A stretch of DNA of 64,000 nucleotides from contig JAHBBC010000004.1 in NCBI GenBank assembly GCA_019915015.1, forward strand, positions 930,001 to 994,000, written 5' to 3'. Origin of the DNA: Auriscalpium vulgare. Its lineage: Eukaryota > Basidiomycota > Agaricomycetes > Russulales > Auriscalpiaceae. The notes under the pieces were generated by a model. The model made no database searches, was not told where the DNA came from, and saw only the letters and a list, made by a program, of their open reading frames with translations. This document shows, one piece after another, positions 21,261 to 32,834 of this stretch (position 1 is its first letter; every line of letters starts with the position of its first letter). Made by a program: the position numbers and the translations under genes.

Positions 21261-22709
21261 TCAGGAGGCAGAACGTCCAGCAGTACTGCGGGCGGGGCTG
21301 GGCTGCAGTCGCGCACGCGTCGGAGGGGGCGTGTCGCGCGAGCGCGAACGCGATCGCCGGTCTGGGCTGCCGGCCCGAGCGGGTCGTGCGGGGCTCCAAT
21401 GCCTCGATCGCGAAGAGGATCGGCGGCGCGCTCCGGGCGAGCGGGAACGCGGGCTCCGAGAACGGTAACGGCGCGGCGGCGTAGCTGAGCGACCGGCGCG
21501 ACGGCGCTCGGGCGGCGATGCCAGGCGAGCGGGAGCGCGACGCGGCTCGTGTCGTCGGGGCGTGTGCGTCGGGGGCGGGTAGCGCGCAGGTGGCTGCGGG
21601 GGGTGCCGACTGCCGCTGGCACTCGGAGCGTGGTGATCGAAGTAGGGAATCGGCGGCGGCGGAACGTCCGACACTGCCTGGCTGTACCGACGCGCGTCCT
21701 CCAATTCCTCCCAGTACTGCTCGTCCGAGGCGTCCGGGCGTGGAGGGTGGTGGCCGTCGGCGATCAGAAGAAGATCGTCCGCGAGGAGGTCGTGGCCGCG
21801 AGCTCGTTCCACGTCCGCTTTTGCCAGGGCGCGTTGTTTGCGTTTGCTCATGGTGGAACGGGGCTGCGCGTGGTGCTCTTCTTCGTCCCATACCGCCGTA
21901 GACAGGTCGGGAGGCAGCGGTGATCGGGTGACGAGGTGCGCTCCGGGATAACGGGGAACGCTCGCTACTCTGCGCCAGCAAGGGACGCCAGCGTGCGCGA
22001 GCTCGATCCAGGTCCCTACTGCCGACGCGCTGACCCAGCAGCCGACGACGGGCATGGCTGGCTCGATAGCGGCGATGCGATTCTCGCGCTGCGCGAGGAC
22101 GAAGTCAGCCCAGAGCGCGTAACCACGGCACTCCACGATGCATCTCTGTATGCGAGCGCCGACGCCGACGAGGTGTTCCAGGGTGTGGTTCGACCACTGC
22201 CAATCTTCCGTGTCCTCCCACGTCACGAACGCGCCGTCCGCAAGCTGAACGCGCTGCCAGGTGAGGCGCGTGGCAGCAGCCTTGGCGACGTCAGCCCAAT
22301 GCGTATATTCAGACATAAGGGCCTCCATGAAGGGCCGATGGATGCTACCAACGCGGGTCATCCAGTCGGTGGTGCGGAAATTGGCGGCCGTTAGCGGCGA
22401 ACGGGCTGGGTCGTCCAGCTCGCTCGTCCATGCCCAAGCGCGCCAGGGACGGGCAGGGTCGAATAGTTGCGCTACGCGCGAGAACTCATGATGGGCGAAG
22501 CGGCCGTCAGCGTACGGCAGGGGGGAGAAGTCCACGTCCACCGGGTACAGTGGCACGTAGTCGGCCAGTCGTGACTCGTCCCAGAAGCCATCGCCGGCCT
22601 CGCAGTACGACGCCGTTTCACGAATGTCGAAAGTGGCGCGGGCTTCGCTGAACGCGCTTGGCGACTGAACGGGGCGGGAGCAGAACGTGCGCGGTGGAGA
22701 GAGAGGCAT
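21261..22709 (-). CDS. Uncharacterised protein with RS-rich C-terminus, 482 aa
   Basis: Single exon from ATG 22709. The frame is open for 80 more codons upstream, but that part lies in the tandem repeat, so I chose the first Met outside it. Residues 1-270 have a well-defined composition with many Trp and Asp (FDPARPWRAWAWTSELDDP, CRGYALWADFVLAQRENRI, WIELAHAGVPCWRRV). Residues about 290-350 are charged, and the last 130 residues are Arg/Ser/Pro-rich with many RS and SR pairs. RS-rich tails occur in nuclear RNA-binding proteins, but there is no RNA-binding domain here. A similar basidiomycete-restricted family seems likely from memory; function is unknown. Confidence 0.6.
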   Translation of the reverse strand: MPLSPPRTFCSRPVQSPSAFSEARATFDIRETASYCEAGDGFWDESRLADYVPLYPVDVDFSPLPYADGRFAHHEFSRVAQLFDPARPWRAWAWTSELDDPARSPLTAANFRTTDWMTRVGSIHRPFMEALMSEYTHWADVAKAAATRLTWQRVQLADGAFVTWEDTEDWQWSNHTLEHLVGVGARIQRCIVECRGYALWADFVLAQRENRIAAIEPAMPVVGCWVSASAVGTWIELAHAGVPCWRRVASVPRYPGAHLVTRSPLPPDLSTAVWDEEEHHAQPRSTMSKRKQRALAKADVERARGHDLLADDLLLIADGHHPPRPDASDEQYWEELEDARRYSQAVSDVPPPPIPYFDHHAPSASGSRHPPQPPARYPPPTHTPRRHEPRRAPARLASPPERRRAGRSATPPRRYRSRSPRSRSPGARRRSSSRSRHWSPARPARAGSPDRRSRSRSRDTPPPTRARLQPSPARSTAGRSAS

Positions 22710-22810
22710 AACCGCTGAAGAACGAGAAGGAAATGAAAAAGGGAGAGTATGGGTGAGGGGGCTCGCGAGCTCGGGACGTCCGACGCTCGTAGAGCTTATA
22801 AGAGAACTTG

Positions 22811-23577
22811 GAGCGGGGATGTCGAAGCACACTGTAAGTACGTATTTACAAATAGATGCGGACCCCGGTGACTTCACCTGTGGGCCGCATCCGAGGTTAG
22901 GGCTCACAGCATCCGCGCTCATAGTAGCGAGGTCCATCCTCACTGGCAAGGCCTCATGTCGGTCGCAAGCCTACCGTCCTACGCTGAGACACAATGTCGT
23001 GAGTCAATCTTCTGAAGCTGCGCTCGACCTGACTGATTTTCTTGCAGCTCCAATGCAAGGAGCGGGGATGTCGAAGCACACTGTAAGTACGTATTTACAA
23101 ATAGATGCAGACCCCGGTGACTTCACCTTGTGGCCGCATCCGAGGTTAGGGCTCACAGCATCCGCGCTCATAGTAGCGAGGTCCATCCTCACTGGCAAGG
23201 CCTCATGTCGGTCGCAAGCCTACCGTCCTACGCTGAGACACAATGTCGTGAGTCAATCTTCTGAAGCTGCGCTCGACCTGACTGATTTTCTTGCAGCTCC
23301 AATGCAAGGAGCGGGGATGTCGAAGCACACTGTAAGTACGTATTTACAAATAGATGCAGACCCCGGTGACTTCACCTTGTGGCCGCATCCGAACAGTCTG
23401 CCGACGTGGGGTTAGGGCTCACAGCATCCGCGCTCATAGCGAGGTCCATCCTCAAGGCCTCATGTCGGTCGCAAGCCTACCGTCCTACGCTGAGACACAA
23501 TGTCGTGAGTCAATCTTCTGAAGCTGCGCTCGACCTGACTGATTTTCTTGCAGCTCCAATGCAGCACTATTCCAAGA
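22811..23577. repeat. Tandem repeat, 249-bp unit x 3, carrying splice signals
   Basis: Units start at 22811, 23060 and 23309. The first two copies differ only at single bases and the third has small indels. The unit length is exactly 83 codons, so one frame is open throughout. Each unit contains a strong donor (ACT-GTAAGT) and, at its end, a branch site plus acceptor (CTGACTGATTTTCTTGCAG), leaving a 35-nt exon-like piece between intron copies. Confidence 0.95.
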
Positions 23578-24110
23578 AATCGAGAAGCATCTGAAGATCC
23601 TCGAACGATTGACGCATCCGTCGTCATTCGACAATGCGCACGGATTCGCCGATAATTATCGATATATCACCTACGGGTTCCGTCTGAGAATGCTGGCGGA
23701 TCGCCTGGATGACGCTGTTTCAGGTCACCAGAGGCGCGCTTCGGGGCCGGGGACCACGGTAAGCTCGCGGCTGTTCAGATCGGTGTATTTACTCACGCGT
23801 TCCTTTTTGCTGCGGCAAGGGATAATCGATAACCGTCTAGTTCACGCGTCTACCAACTTTCCGAGCATCCTGCCCACTACTCAGTTTTACTGTACATTCA
23901 TTTCTCCGAGTCCTCGATTTCTGTGCTCGCTATCTAGACAGAATCTCGTCGTCATTGATAATCGTAGCCGTCGCTGATTGTCAGCGAAGCCTCCGAGTCG
24001 CTCTGATAAGCGGCAGAGACCGACGCCTCGGGACCAATTTTATAGCGAAGGGCATCAAGAGCACAGTGCTCACGCATCCGCAGGCGGTTACAGGAGGTAG
24101 GCGCCGTGCA
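23558..24110 (+). CDS. Unrecognised gene downstream of the 249-bp array
   Basis: The exon after the last acceptor reads ALFQEIEKHLKILERL, DNYRYITYGFRLRML and ADRLDDAV, a helical segment ending at a GTAAGC donor near 23760. A second piece after the acceptor near 23982 reads RSDKRQRPTPRDQFYSEG or an alternative basic frame. The 249-bp repeats appear to be triplicated copies of this gene's upstream intron plus a 35-nt exon; 35 is not a multiple of three, so each extra included exon would shift the frame. Start and end are not resolved. No domain recognised. Confidence 0.35.
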
Positions 24111-24213
24111 CCGGCCAGGCTCAATCGGGCGCGTCTTCAGGCGGTGGTGCCTCTTCAGGCCTTCAGGCGCGGCGGCGGCGGCGGGTCGATGAGAGGGGGA
24201 ATTTGAAAGTCTA

Positions 24214-25376
24214 TTGAAAGAGACAGCAGAAGAGGCGCCACGCCGCCACTCCGCTTACGTGAAGGCGCTCCCGCTGATCGTCTCCAATTCCACAGCCATG
24301 CATTCCAGGGCCGTCGCCAAGTCCAGCGGCTCAGGCTTCAGCCCCCTCCCACTCCCGTCAATCGACACCGCCCAGGAGGGATACCCCCTACTATCCTCTC
24401 CGCTGTGTACTGCCCCGCCTTGTGCTACCCCGCCGTGTACTGATTGTCGAGACGGCGACGTGTCACCGGGCGCCGAGCGTGGGCCCGATGCCGCCGGCTC
24501 GCTCGCAGAGAATCCGCCCAGAAACACCAACGACACCCCGCTCTCCTCGAGCGATCTCCCGCGTGCGTCCCGCACCTTGCTGACCAACTGGCTGAGATGA
24601 TTATTCAATATATGATGGCAATATGATGGTACAGATAATGACCCAGTACTGTCGCCGGGCGCCCCGCGTTGGGCCCTCTCCGAATTCGCCGCGACAATCC
24701 CATTCATCGACCACTCCGACTTGCCCCCGGAGGACAACGCCCCGCTTCCCCTTAATTTCCCGCGTGCGTCCCGTTCTCTGCAGGCCGCCCGCGGTGGGCT
24801 GACAGTCACTGACGATCTAGTAGTGGATATCGGTGTGACGTCGGACGCCGCCGCGCACGCGTCCCCCATCAACCCGCGGCGGACGGGCCACGAGCTTTTC
24901 CCGAACTCGTTGAACAATCACCACACGTCCCTCTTCTTCCACCGCCAGGAGCGACAATACTTCGCAAAGCCGGACGCCCGTGTCAGTGCAAGGACGTTGG
25001 TGGAGCAGCAGAAGATGCAGCGCCGTTTGCAGCAGGCCAGCCTAGTGCGCAGAGTCCCCCCAGTGAGTTCCGCGTTCAGCGCCACGTCCAAGCGCTGATG
25101 CCGTCACCGCGTGCTGGTTGCCTCCCCTCCCCAGCAGCAGCCCGTCCCCCAACCCCAGCCCCACCAACAGCTAGCCCTGCGCATCCCGCCCCCAGTGAGT
25201 TTCGCGTTCTCGCGGACGTCCCAGCGCTGATGCCGCCAGCAGCCCGTCCCCCACCCCCCGTTCCCGGTGAGAAGTTCCGCGTTCTCCGCACGTCCAAGCG
25301 GCTGCGCAAGCCACGACGCGACGCGAACGACGATCGCCGGCGTGCTGGCAAGCACACGAAGCGCATGATCGTATGA
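24214..25376 (+). CDS. Unrecognised gene with Pro/Gln-rich repeated 3' exons
   Basis: A plausible coding stretch runs from about 24214 (LPLIVSNSTAMHSRAV) through 24721-25062 (PINPRRTGHELF, LFFHRQERQYFAKPDAR, TLVEQQKMQRRLQQ). After it come two or three short Pro/Gln-rich exons, each followed by GTGAGTT(C/T)CGCG, so the exon-donor unit is itself repeated. A basic end (KRLRKPRRDANDDRR) or an alternative frame closes the gene. An internal duplication is also visible: PRASRTL and PRASRSL contexts about 220 bp apart. Splicing is ambiguous and no family is recognised. Confidence 0.3.
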
Positions 25377-25578
25377 AGTCGTAGCTCGCGAGCGAGCGAC
25401 GTTCAGTCCACAAAAGCAGTTGATCTTGTATCCTATAAAACAGTGCGACGCGACGCGACGACGCACCGGCGCGCACGAAGCGCATGAACTTTCTAGGTCG
25501 CACGATGCCCTTGCTACCTCCACAAAAGCAGTGTACATATATTGTTGATCTTGTATCCTAAAACATAGCGTTGCTACT

Positions 25579-25960
25579 TAGTTGGGATACTCAAATAGAC
25601 TCCAGTCGTCTTGGAAGTAGGCAGACGATGCCAGGATGCCCTGAGCCTGATCGTACCAGCGTGTTCTTCTCCGCGAGGGCGGTTTGCAGCTTGTTATTAT
25701 ACTCTTGCCTTCTCGCGTCCGAAGGGTAAAAGCATGACGTATGCACTCGCGTCCGGTCACTACCAGCCAGATTCGAGACACCATGGATACGCACCGTCGA
25801 ATACGCCCCCTTGCCAAGAACTCCCCCAAAGTCAATGTCCTCCGCAATGATTCGTCCATCCACTAAGGAGCTGCGGTTCTTGGATTGCGTACGGGCGGGC
25901 TGCTTGAAACGGCCGTCTTGCTGCGGGGGCTTCTCGGCGAGCCCGAGCTCCTTGGTGATG
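25579..25960 (-). pseudogene. PDK1-like protein kinase fragment
   Basis: The minus strand reads DIDFGGVLGKGAYSTV (glycine-rich loop), then in shifted frames VTGREC, KLQTALAEKNTLVRSGSGHPGIV and AYFQDDWSLFEYP before a stop. This is the start of an AGC kinase domain closest to PDK1. The VAIK lysine, catalytic loop and DFG are absent, so it is a truncated, frameshifted relic. A donor-like GTGCGT directly after STV fits an intron in the source gene. Upstream, YITKELGLAEKPPQQDGRFK may be its N-terminal extension. Confidence 0.75.
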
Positions 25961-26768
25961 TACGCAGGTGGGCAAGATGCGCGCCAGGTGGTGAGTCCGC
26001 CATGGCTGCGCCTGCGTGGGGACAAGAATGTGCGGATGGGGTGGAGGCGGGTGTGCTGGCGAGGTCAAAGGTGGAGGATATGACGGATGTGTTGCGGCTG
26101 AGGTCTGCGAGCGACGGCTTACGGGCGGGATCCGAAGACGGCGTCGATACCTCGACCTTGATCCTTCAATCTGTTGGTATTGAACGCTGCAGAGTACTAG
26201 TGTAGCGCTCGAGAAGAAGATTGCGATTTGCGCCGCGACGCGAGCGCTGACGCGGAGGGCGGGTTCGGAGAGGTTCGGAGCCACTGCAACTTTCGCACTC
26301 CGTCTAACTATTACTAAGGGCGCCTGGAGGGTATTACTTCTTCTTTAGTGCATATACTATGCGCTGCGTGCACGAGGGGTGGAGTTGCGCCGCAGGCGGG
26401 TACTGGTATGCTCGAGCTCGTTATTCCACCATGTTATAGTATCTTACTGTAGCTTTCAATGAGAATGTGATTTAATCTATCCATCTAGTGATAGCCTGCT
26501 ATGACAATAAGATGACATCCGAGGGCACCAAACTGGTGATGCGACTCTCGCTGGTAAGTAGGTCCTGAGGATCGTGTCGGCTCGTATGGCCTCGAATAGC
26601 CATGCGTGGCTATCCCAGTCTCGCAGCCATGGCGAGGTCCCGAGACTCGGTAACTCAACCAATTGATGTGAGGCTATCCGAGGTGGATCCCAGACCGGCG
26701 ACCTTCAATGCCAGGGCCTGCCCAGGGCCCAGGCTGAAGACCCGTCCAAGGTCCACCTGAGATCAAGT

Positions 26769-27085
26769 GAGCCTATCTGGGACCACGGCCCTTTTGCTGA
26801 TGGAGACGCGCCCTATCGACCGTACCAAGTCAGTTCTCTCTAACCCACCTGGTTGGAAGATAAACACGGCATACGCACCCGCTCACAGTGCGAGCACCAT
26901 GATCTTGAACTTGCCCTCGCGACGTTCTTGGACACGGAGCGTGCCGACAAGAGGTGAACGTCTTGGGGTCGGCCGACGTCTCTCTGACGTTCTTCAGGTT
27001 GAATACCCTCCTTCTCGGTCGAAGCACCGCATCCATACATCCAAGGCTGGCGCTCTTCGTGAAGCAAACAGGAGTATTTCTATGA
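26769..27085 (+). CDS. Three-exon fragment, possibly Plavaka (CACTA) transposase N-terminal region
   Basis: Exons 26769-26828, 26889-26953 and 26998-27085 join in phase by GT-AG introns and read PIWDHGPFADGDAPYRPYQ, EHHDLELALATFLDTERADK and RLNTLLLGRS, ending in TGA. Proteins of Plavaka elements contain a similar P-Y-x-P-F ... E-x-A ... L block. The resemblance is weak and no catalytic part is present. It may instead be another host gene piece. The start is not found. Confidence 0.35.
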
Positions 27086-27253
27086 GTATCACCGAGTACT
27101 AGTACAGTGTTTGGCCCCCGATAACAATGGCTCCAGTAAATGACTGGTCAGCGCGCCTGTTGCTGTCTCCCCTTCTTGCGCGTTGCCCCACCCGCCTTCT
27201 CTCCTGGCCCGGAAGTCTTCTCGGACGCTTCTGGACCTGTTTGCTTGTTACCA

Positions 27254-30200
27254 TTAGGTACGTGCCGACGAGGAAGCGCTGCCTTGCTTCCCACCCTCAG
27301 CGCGATTCGCATCCGCCCTCGTTGATTTCTTCTTCGGTCTGCCGGCGCTCCCAGGGCCATGCTCGGGATCTGTTCTCCCCTTGAACTTCGCGGCCATCCT
27401 AGGGCATGTTAGACGGAAGAGAAGGCGATAGCGGCCGGGACACTCACTCTAGGACGGAGGCCGTGAGTTCGAGGTTAACAGCGGGTTGCATATTCAGAGA
27501 TTTTTTCTCCGCCCGCGCCAAGGCCTCTAGGTATGCCGCATCATAGCAGTTAATGGGCAGGCCCTTGCACACAGGTGCATCCTTGTCCACTCGATCCGAC
27601 TGTACGCGCTCATGAGGGAAATTACCAGATACCGGCTTGCCGTTAGAATTCCAGTGAAGGCTGAGGTGGATGTCGTCGAGAATGTGCAAGAAGTCCTTAA
27701 ACTCTTTAGAGCGCCAGGGAAGTTGTTTCTTCACGTATCGAGGCTTTCCATTCTTCTTGTTGCGGTGGTCAGACTCGTCTCCACTCATAGCGTCGATTAC
27801 GAGGTATTTCGATAGCGATTTCGCCCGGCGCTGGAGGTCAGGATGGACGAACAAGGCCATACCCCGACGATTGGCAAGCTGACGTGCAGGTGAGCATGAG
27901 TTACCGAGAAGGCAGGCATTCATAGCTCACCGCGGATAGACGAGTTCTGCGCGCGTTGACCCTCCCCTTGTCCTGCATCGCTTGGGCCTGTGCCTCGCTC
28001 AGCTGTTCGACATTCGCCTTTCGCCATTGCATTTGAAGCGCGCCCAAGTGTACGATGAATTTCCTCTTCAGCTCATCCTCGTCGATAGACTTGCCCTCAA
28101 TGGTTCCGCCGAATTTCTTCAGGAAGCTCTGGGCGAATAAGTCGGATGCCCGCTCGTTCCATGCGCAAGACAAATTGGATTTCAAGTAGACCCTGAATCG
28201 TTTTTGCTTCGGGCCACCGGTGTGATGCACATTGAAACGTTCAAGCTCCTCTGGCGTGGGCTGATCGGGTAGAGGGTCCTTAGGTGTCTTCCTTCCCATC
28301 ATCGTCTGGGTGTGGCTACGTATCCGCTTCTACAATAATCGGTGAGTATCGCGGAATGACAGAAGAGGGCGACTGACAAACCTTGATAGCGAGATCTGCC
28401 GCATCGTGGGGCTTAGGGAAAGGCCCTTCTCGGGGTCGCCGAGCGCGCCTCTCGATGGGATTCAGGGTTGGCGGCTCCTTGGTAGCGATGACTTCGCCGA
28501 CATGCCGAAGTAGCTGCGCGATGTCGCCTTTAGTAACCGTGGCCTGCTCGGGAGTCAGTAACGAGCATGTAAACATGAAGAGGCACTGACGTTGGCAGCT
28601 TGCTTGAGCTCATCGATGACCAGATTCTGAGGACAGCCAATAAGACTTGGCGTACATATTCCAGATCGCTGCTTACAATGCGCTCCAATTTGGCGTTCTG
28701 TGTTGCCTCATCGTCTTCCTGAGAGCCTGCGTCGTCTGAGCCCATCGCGTTCGCATGCGAACGCGCCCTCTGCTTGCCTTTGCCCTCTCGTGACTGCTTG
28801 TTGGTCGACTGTGGGCGATGGAATCCTCCCTCGTCTTTCGAGCGCCGCTGCCCCTTGGACTTCGACGCTGACGGCTCCGTCGGAGCTTCGGCCCCGTCGC
28901 TCGAGCCATCGGAGATATCGCCCATGTCGAATTCCTCGCCAGAGTCTCCAGAAGTCTCTGCTTTGCGGGAGCCATTGGTATCGGACGTCGACGAATCTGC
29001 CGGACTCCTGAACCCGTCGCTGACGCCGTCGGAGACACCTCCCATGTCGACGTCCTCGTCTTGATGGGGCGGTGCTTTGCGAGGGCGATCTGTCGAACCT
29101 CCAAGCCCGTCACTGACGCCATCATCTCCCATGTCGATGTCCTCGTCTAGGTCTTCAGTGAGCGGTGCTTTGCGGGAGCCGTTTGAGCGCGAGTGTTTCT
29201 TGGTCGGCTTTGCTCCCTTGGAGTTTGGCCGAGAGGCACCACTGTCCGACCTCTCTCTCCTGTTGTCGCGGTCGTCACGCTCGAGTTTCTCTTCGTCGTC
29301 GACGCTGTCCTCTTCCTCATCGTGTTCCTCATCCTCCCCATCCTCACTGTCCTCGTCGTCCCCACTGTCGCCACCATCGTCGCCGCCTTCCTCATCGGCC
29401 ATCTCCACATCATCCTCGACATCCTCACTGCCCTCGTCGTCGCCCTTGTCGCCGCCGTCGCCGCCGCCGTCCTCATCGGCCATCTCCGCATCGTCACTAC
29501 CCTCGTCTTCACCCTTGTCGCCGCCACCGCCGTCGGCGCCGTCCTCATCGGCCATATCCGCATCGTCCTCGACATCCTCACTGTCCTCTTCGTCGTCGGC
29601 ACCGTCCTCTTCGTCGTCGGCACCGTCCTCTTCGTCGTCGGCACCGTCCTCTTCGTCGTCGGCACCGTCCTCTTCGTCGTCGGCACCGTCCTCTTCGTCG
29701 TCGGCACCGTCCTCTTCGTCGTCGTCAGCGCTGTCCTCTTCCTCATCTTGTTCGTCATCCTCGCCATCCTCACCGCCCTCGTCATCGCCCTTGTCGCCGC
29801 CGCCATTGCCGCCGTCCTCATTGGCCATCTCCGCATCATCCTCGACATCCACACTGTCCACTTCGTCGCCGTCCACTTCGTCGCCGTCCACTTCGTCGCC
29901 GTCCACTTCGTCGCCGTCCACTTCGTCCACTTCGTCGTCGTCGTCGTCGTCTTCGTCGTCGCCGTCGTCTTCGTCGTCGTCTTCGTCATCGCCTTCCCCT
30001 TCGTCATCGCCTTCCCCTTCGTCGTCGCCTTCCCCTTCGTCGTCGTCCCCTTCGTCGTCGCCGTCGTCTTCGTCGTCAGCGCTGTCCTCTTCCTCATCTT
30101 GTTCGTCATCCTCACAGCAAGGACCGTCGCCGCGGTCCTCATCGGCCATCCCCGCATCTTCGATGTCTTCGTCACTATCCTCGTCGTCGCCCTTGTCGCT

Positions 30201-32270
30201 GCCTTTGTCGCCGCCGTCCTCGTCGTCGAGCTCGTCTTCTTCAACCTCGCCCTCGTCTTCTTCTTCGCCGCCCCCGCCCCCATCGTCAAGCCCGCCCTTG
30301 TCGTGGATGGTGAAATCCTCATCTAGGGGCGCTGCTATGGGGGCGCCGTCCGAGTCCGGCTGATCGCTGGTCTGCCGCGCATCTTCGTTCCACGCCTCCT
30401 CCGAGCGCTGCCTTGCCTTGGACGTGGGCGTGGACGGCAATGGATCCGTGCTATCACAGCTCCCGTCGCGCATAGTCTGGCTGCCGCCGCCAATGTTATT
30501 GTCAAGCGCCTGCTCGCCCTTGTCGACCTCGGAGTCACTTCGATCGTGTTGAGCATCGTCGCTCCCATCGACGCCCATTGTGTCGACATCTTGACCTTGA
30601 CGACGGTCGCTCGCTCCGTGGAAGCCCATCCAATCATCTTCTCCAAAGCCCGTCCATTCATCCTCGTGGCATGGCGAGCTGTCGCTCTCCTGACCTTGAC
30701 GACGGTCGCTCGCTCCGTGGAAGCCCATCCAATCATCTTCTCCAAAGCCCGTCCATTCATCCTCGTGGCATGGCGAGCTGTCGCTCTCCTGGCCGCCACC
30801 CTCGCCACTGTCGCTCTCCTGTCCGCCACCCTCGCCGCAAGCGGACTCCTTCAGTCCAAAACCGTGCTGAACAGCGTCGCCTGCCGCTCCTTCTGCCTTC
30901 GCAGAATCCTCTGATGTCGAACGGAGGCGCGACTTCCCGGACGAAGGAGAGGAGTCACGTTCATTGCCATCGCCTTGACCCTCCCCGAGGCCCGATTCCT
31001 CCGACGAGGAGGACGAAGATGACGGGGATGAGGGGCGACCATTCTTGCTCCCGACGATGCCGCTTTTGGCGACCCATTCATTCACTTCTTCTTCCCCCAG
31101 ACCGCCACCAGCGCTCCCACCTTCGACAGCAGCGTCGTTCAGAATATCCGAGGCATGGAAAGTGCGGCGGCGCCGCGTGCGACGGATGGCCTTTTCGGCC
31201 CTGCCAGAGGAGACGATCTTGGTCTCGGACTCAACGTCGCCGCCGCTGTTCTCGGCCATGGCGTCACTGTCTTCTTCGTCTCCGCCAAAGTAGCCATCCT
31301 CTCCGAAGTTGTACGCGGACTCAGCGCCGTTCACTTCTCTCACTTCTCCTTTTCCAACTGCAGTGTCTTCGGTTGCTTCCCGTTGGCCGTCCGCAGGGTC
31401 TGACGGGGCAACATTGCCCGGTGTGGGTATATCCTCTGGTCGGCGAGGGTCGAAACTGCTCGGACCGTCGGCCCGCGGTGCTAGCGGCTGCAAGAGAGGT
31501 GTCATCACTCGGTGCGGAGCAGCAAATTTCTTGACCACTCACAGATTGGACTTGCCGAAGGGGTTCGGCCAAGGGGATACTGACGTCGTCATCGGCCGCG
31601 AAGCGAGCTCCGAACTAAGTTGAAGCCACGGATAATTCAGCCTTCGAGGATTGAACATGTGGTTCAGATGAAGACATACGACAGAGCGAAGGAGTCTGGC
31701 GGCCATCTCTCCTAATCGCGTACGCCTCTTTGCGGGCGGGCCAGGCCTCGGGAGCAACACTCGCGCGCGCTTGATGGTGGGTCGCGGAAGGGGATCTTCA
31801 ACATCCGACGAAGATGAAGACGAGCCTCGTTCTCGCTTCGTCAGCACCTGAGAGGGCGGAGAAGAACCCCGGGGAAGAGCAAGCTGGTCACGGGGAAGAG
31901 GATGCTGGCGACGAAGAGCAAGCTGAGGGCCGGGGGCAAGCTGGGGGCTCGGAGTAGGCGGCTGGAGGCCGGGGGGAGAAAACTGGACAGGAAGCTGAGG
32001 ATCGGGAGCAGGATGCTGGGGACCAGGAGCAGGATGCTGCTGTGGGCGGGGACGTTTCTTCGCCGGTCTGGGTAGCGGGGCTGGGGCGTAACGCACCCCG
32101 CCAACAACCGTCGGCTTCCTCGACTTCGACCTGGCGCCCGTGTTGGACTCAGTCGATTCGTCAGAAGACGAATGGTTTCTTTTCTCCCCGAGACGTGGAC
32201 TTGGAGGAGGAGATTTGTATCTGAGATGAGATATGTCCATATCGGAAATTCGGCTAAGTCGTGAAAACAT
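27254..32270 (-). CDS. Very acidic repeat-rich protein, 1547 aa
   Basis: Eight exons join in phase: 31683-32270, 31543-31614, 28677-31487, 28591-28626, 28382-28543, 27931-28329, 27448-27878, 27254-27398. The N-terminus (about 220 aa) is Pro/Gln/Arg-rich. The large third exon encodes an almost continuous Asp/Glu tract with repeats: seven copies of GADDEED, several GDEVD units and two perfect 33-residue units beginning ESDSSPCHEDEWTG. The last 390 residues are a separate region with normal composition (KRFRVYLKSNLSCAWNE, ANRRGMALFVHPDLQRRA, SGDESD) that fits an uncharacterised basidiomycete family. Reading the opposite strand of the acidic exon gives long Ser/Arg frames that are artefacts. A one-base change near 27255-27262 would extend the protein into a second K/G-rich frame (NGNKQTGPEASEK). 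Function unknown. Confidence 0.8.
29575..29728. repeat. 21-bp coding minisatellite
   Basis: Unit GTCCTCTTCGTCGTCGGCACC repeated about seven times, encoding GADDEED on the minus strand. A related 15-bp unit (GTCCACTTCGTCGCC) is repeated at about 29866-29930. Confidence 0.9.
30594..30791. repeat. 99-bp coding tandem repeat x 2
   Basis: Two adjacent, essentially identical 99-bp units encode the 33-residue repeat of the acidic protein. The identity indicates recent duplication. Confidence 0.9.
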
Positions 32271-32834
32271 GAGGGCCAAAGATGATGGTGCGGGAAAAAA
32301 AAACTTGTCAGGCGAGCCTACGAGCCGTATATATGCAAGTTGCATGCCTTTGTTATGCCGTTGAACGCTTTGTTTTTAGCAGACCGCTACTTGCTTTGCC
32401 CGGTGCTTTGTTCAGCTCAGATCCGCGGCAACTTCCATCACGCGTGCCATCCATTGAGGATGGGCGGCGAACCAAATGCGTGGTGGCCAAGCTCAATAGA
32501 CAGCAGGTAAACTCAAAGACGCTGTCATTCTTTGGGTTGAGGTTGCGATGGGAGCGACGATGACGCACCTACCCATACCGACTAACTTGCTATCATGGCT
32601 ACGTCGTCGCAGAATGAGCGTAACGTTGAACGGTACTTCGCCGTCCCTTGAATGACACCGGCAACGCGTCTGCCATCGTCTGCAACAGCTACGCGAAGAA
32701 TGAGAGCTGCACTGGGTGGGATCTCGGATCGGGAAGGGGCCGGTGATAGGACTCGAAACCGACAGTTGCTGCCGGAAGCAGTGAGGAGCCGCGTCACCGG
32801 GAAGCGCTGCGGGCTAGAAATTGAGCAACTCACC
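32271..32834. other. No supported gene
   Basis: Upstream region of the acidic-protein gene. A minus-strand stretch at about 32585-32730 (PPSAALILRVAVADDGRR) looks weakly protein-like but has no frame context. Confidence 0.3.

Noticed and set aside
22710..22949. Upstream extension of the RS-rich protein to 562 aa
   Set aside because: The extra 80 codons lie in the 5' flank and the 249-bp tandem repeat; ATG 22709 is the first start outside the repeat.
22811..23577. CRISPR-like array
   Set aside because: The unit is a 249-bp tandem repeat without spacers, in a eukaryotic genome.
29077..30363. Long Ser/Pro-, Arg/His- and Val/Leu-rich open frames on the + strand and a Thr/Arg frame on the minus strand
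   Set aside because: They are other-frame readings of the GAC/GAG-repeat exon of the acidic protein; the acidic frame alone joins in phase with seven other exons.
32716..32790. tRNA-like TTCGAGTCC motif on the minus strand
   Set aside because: The arms do not pair into a T-stem or acceptor stem, and the motif sits in a splice-donor-like context.
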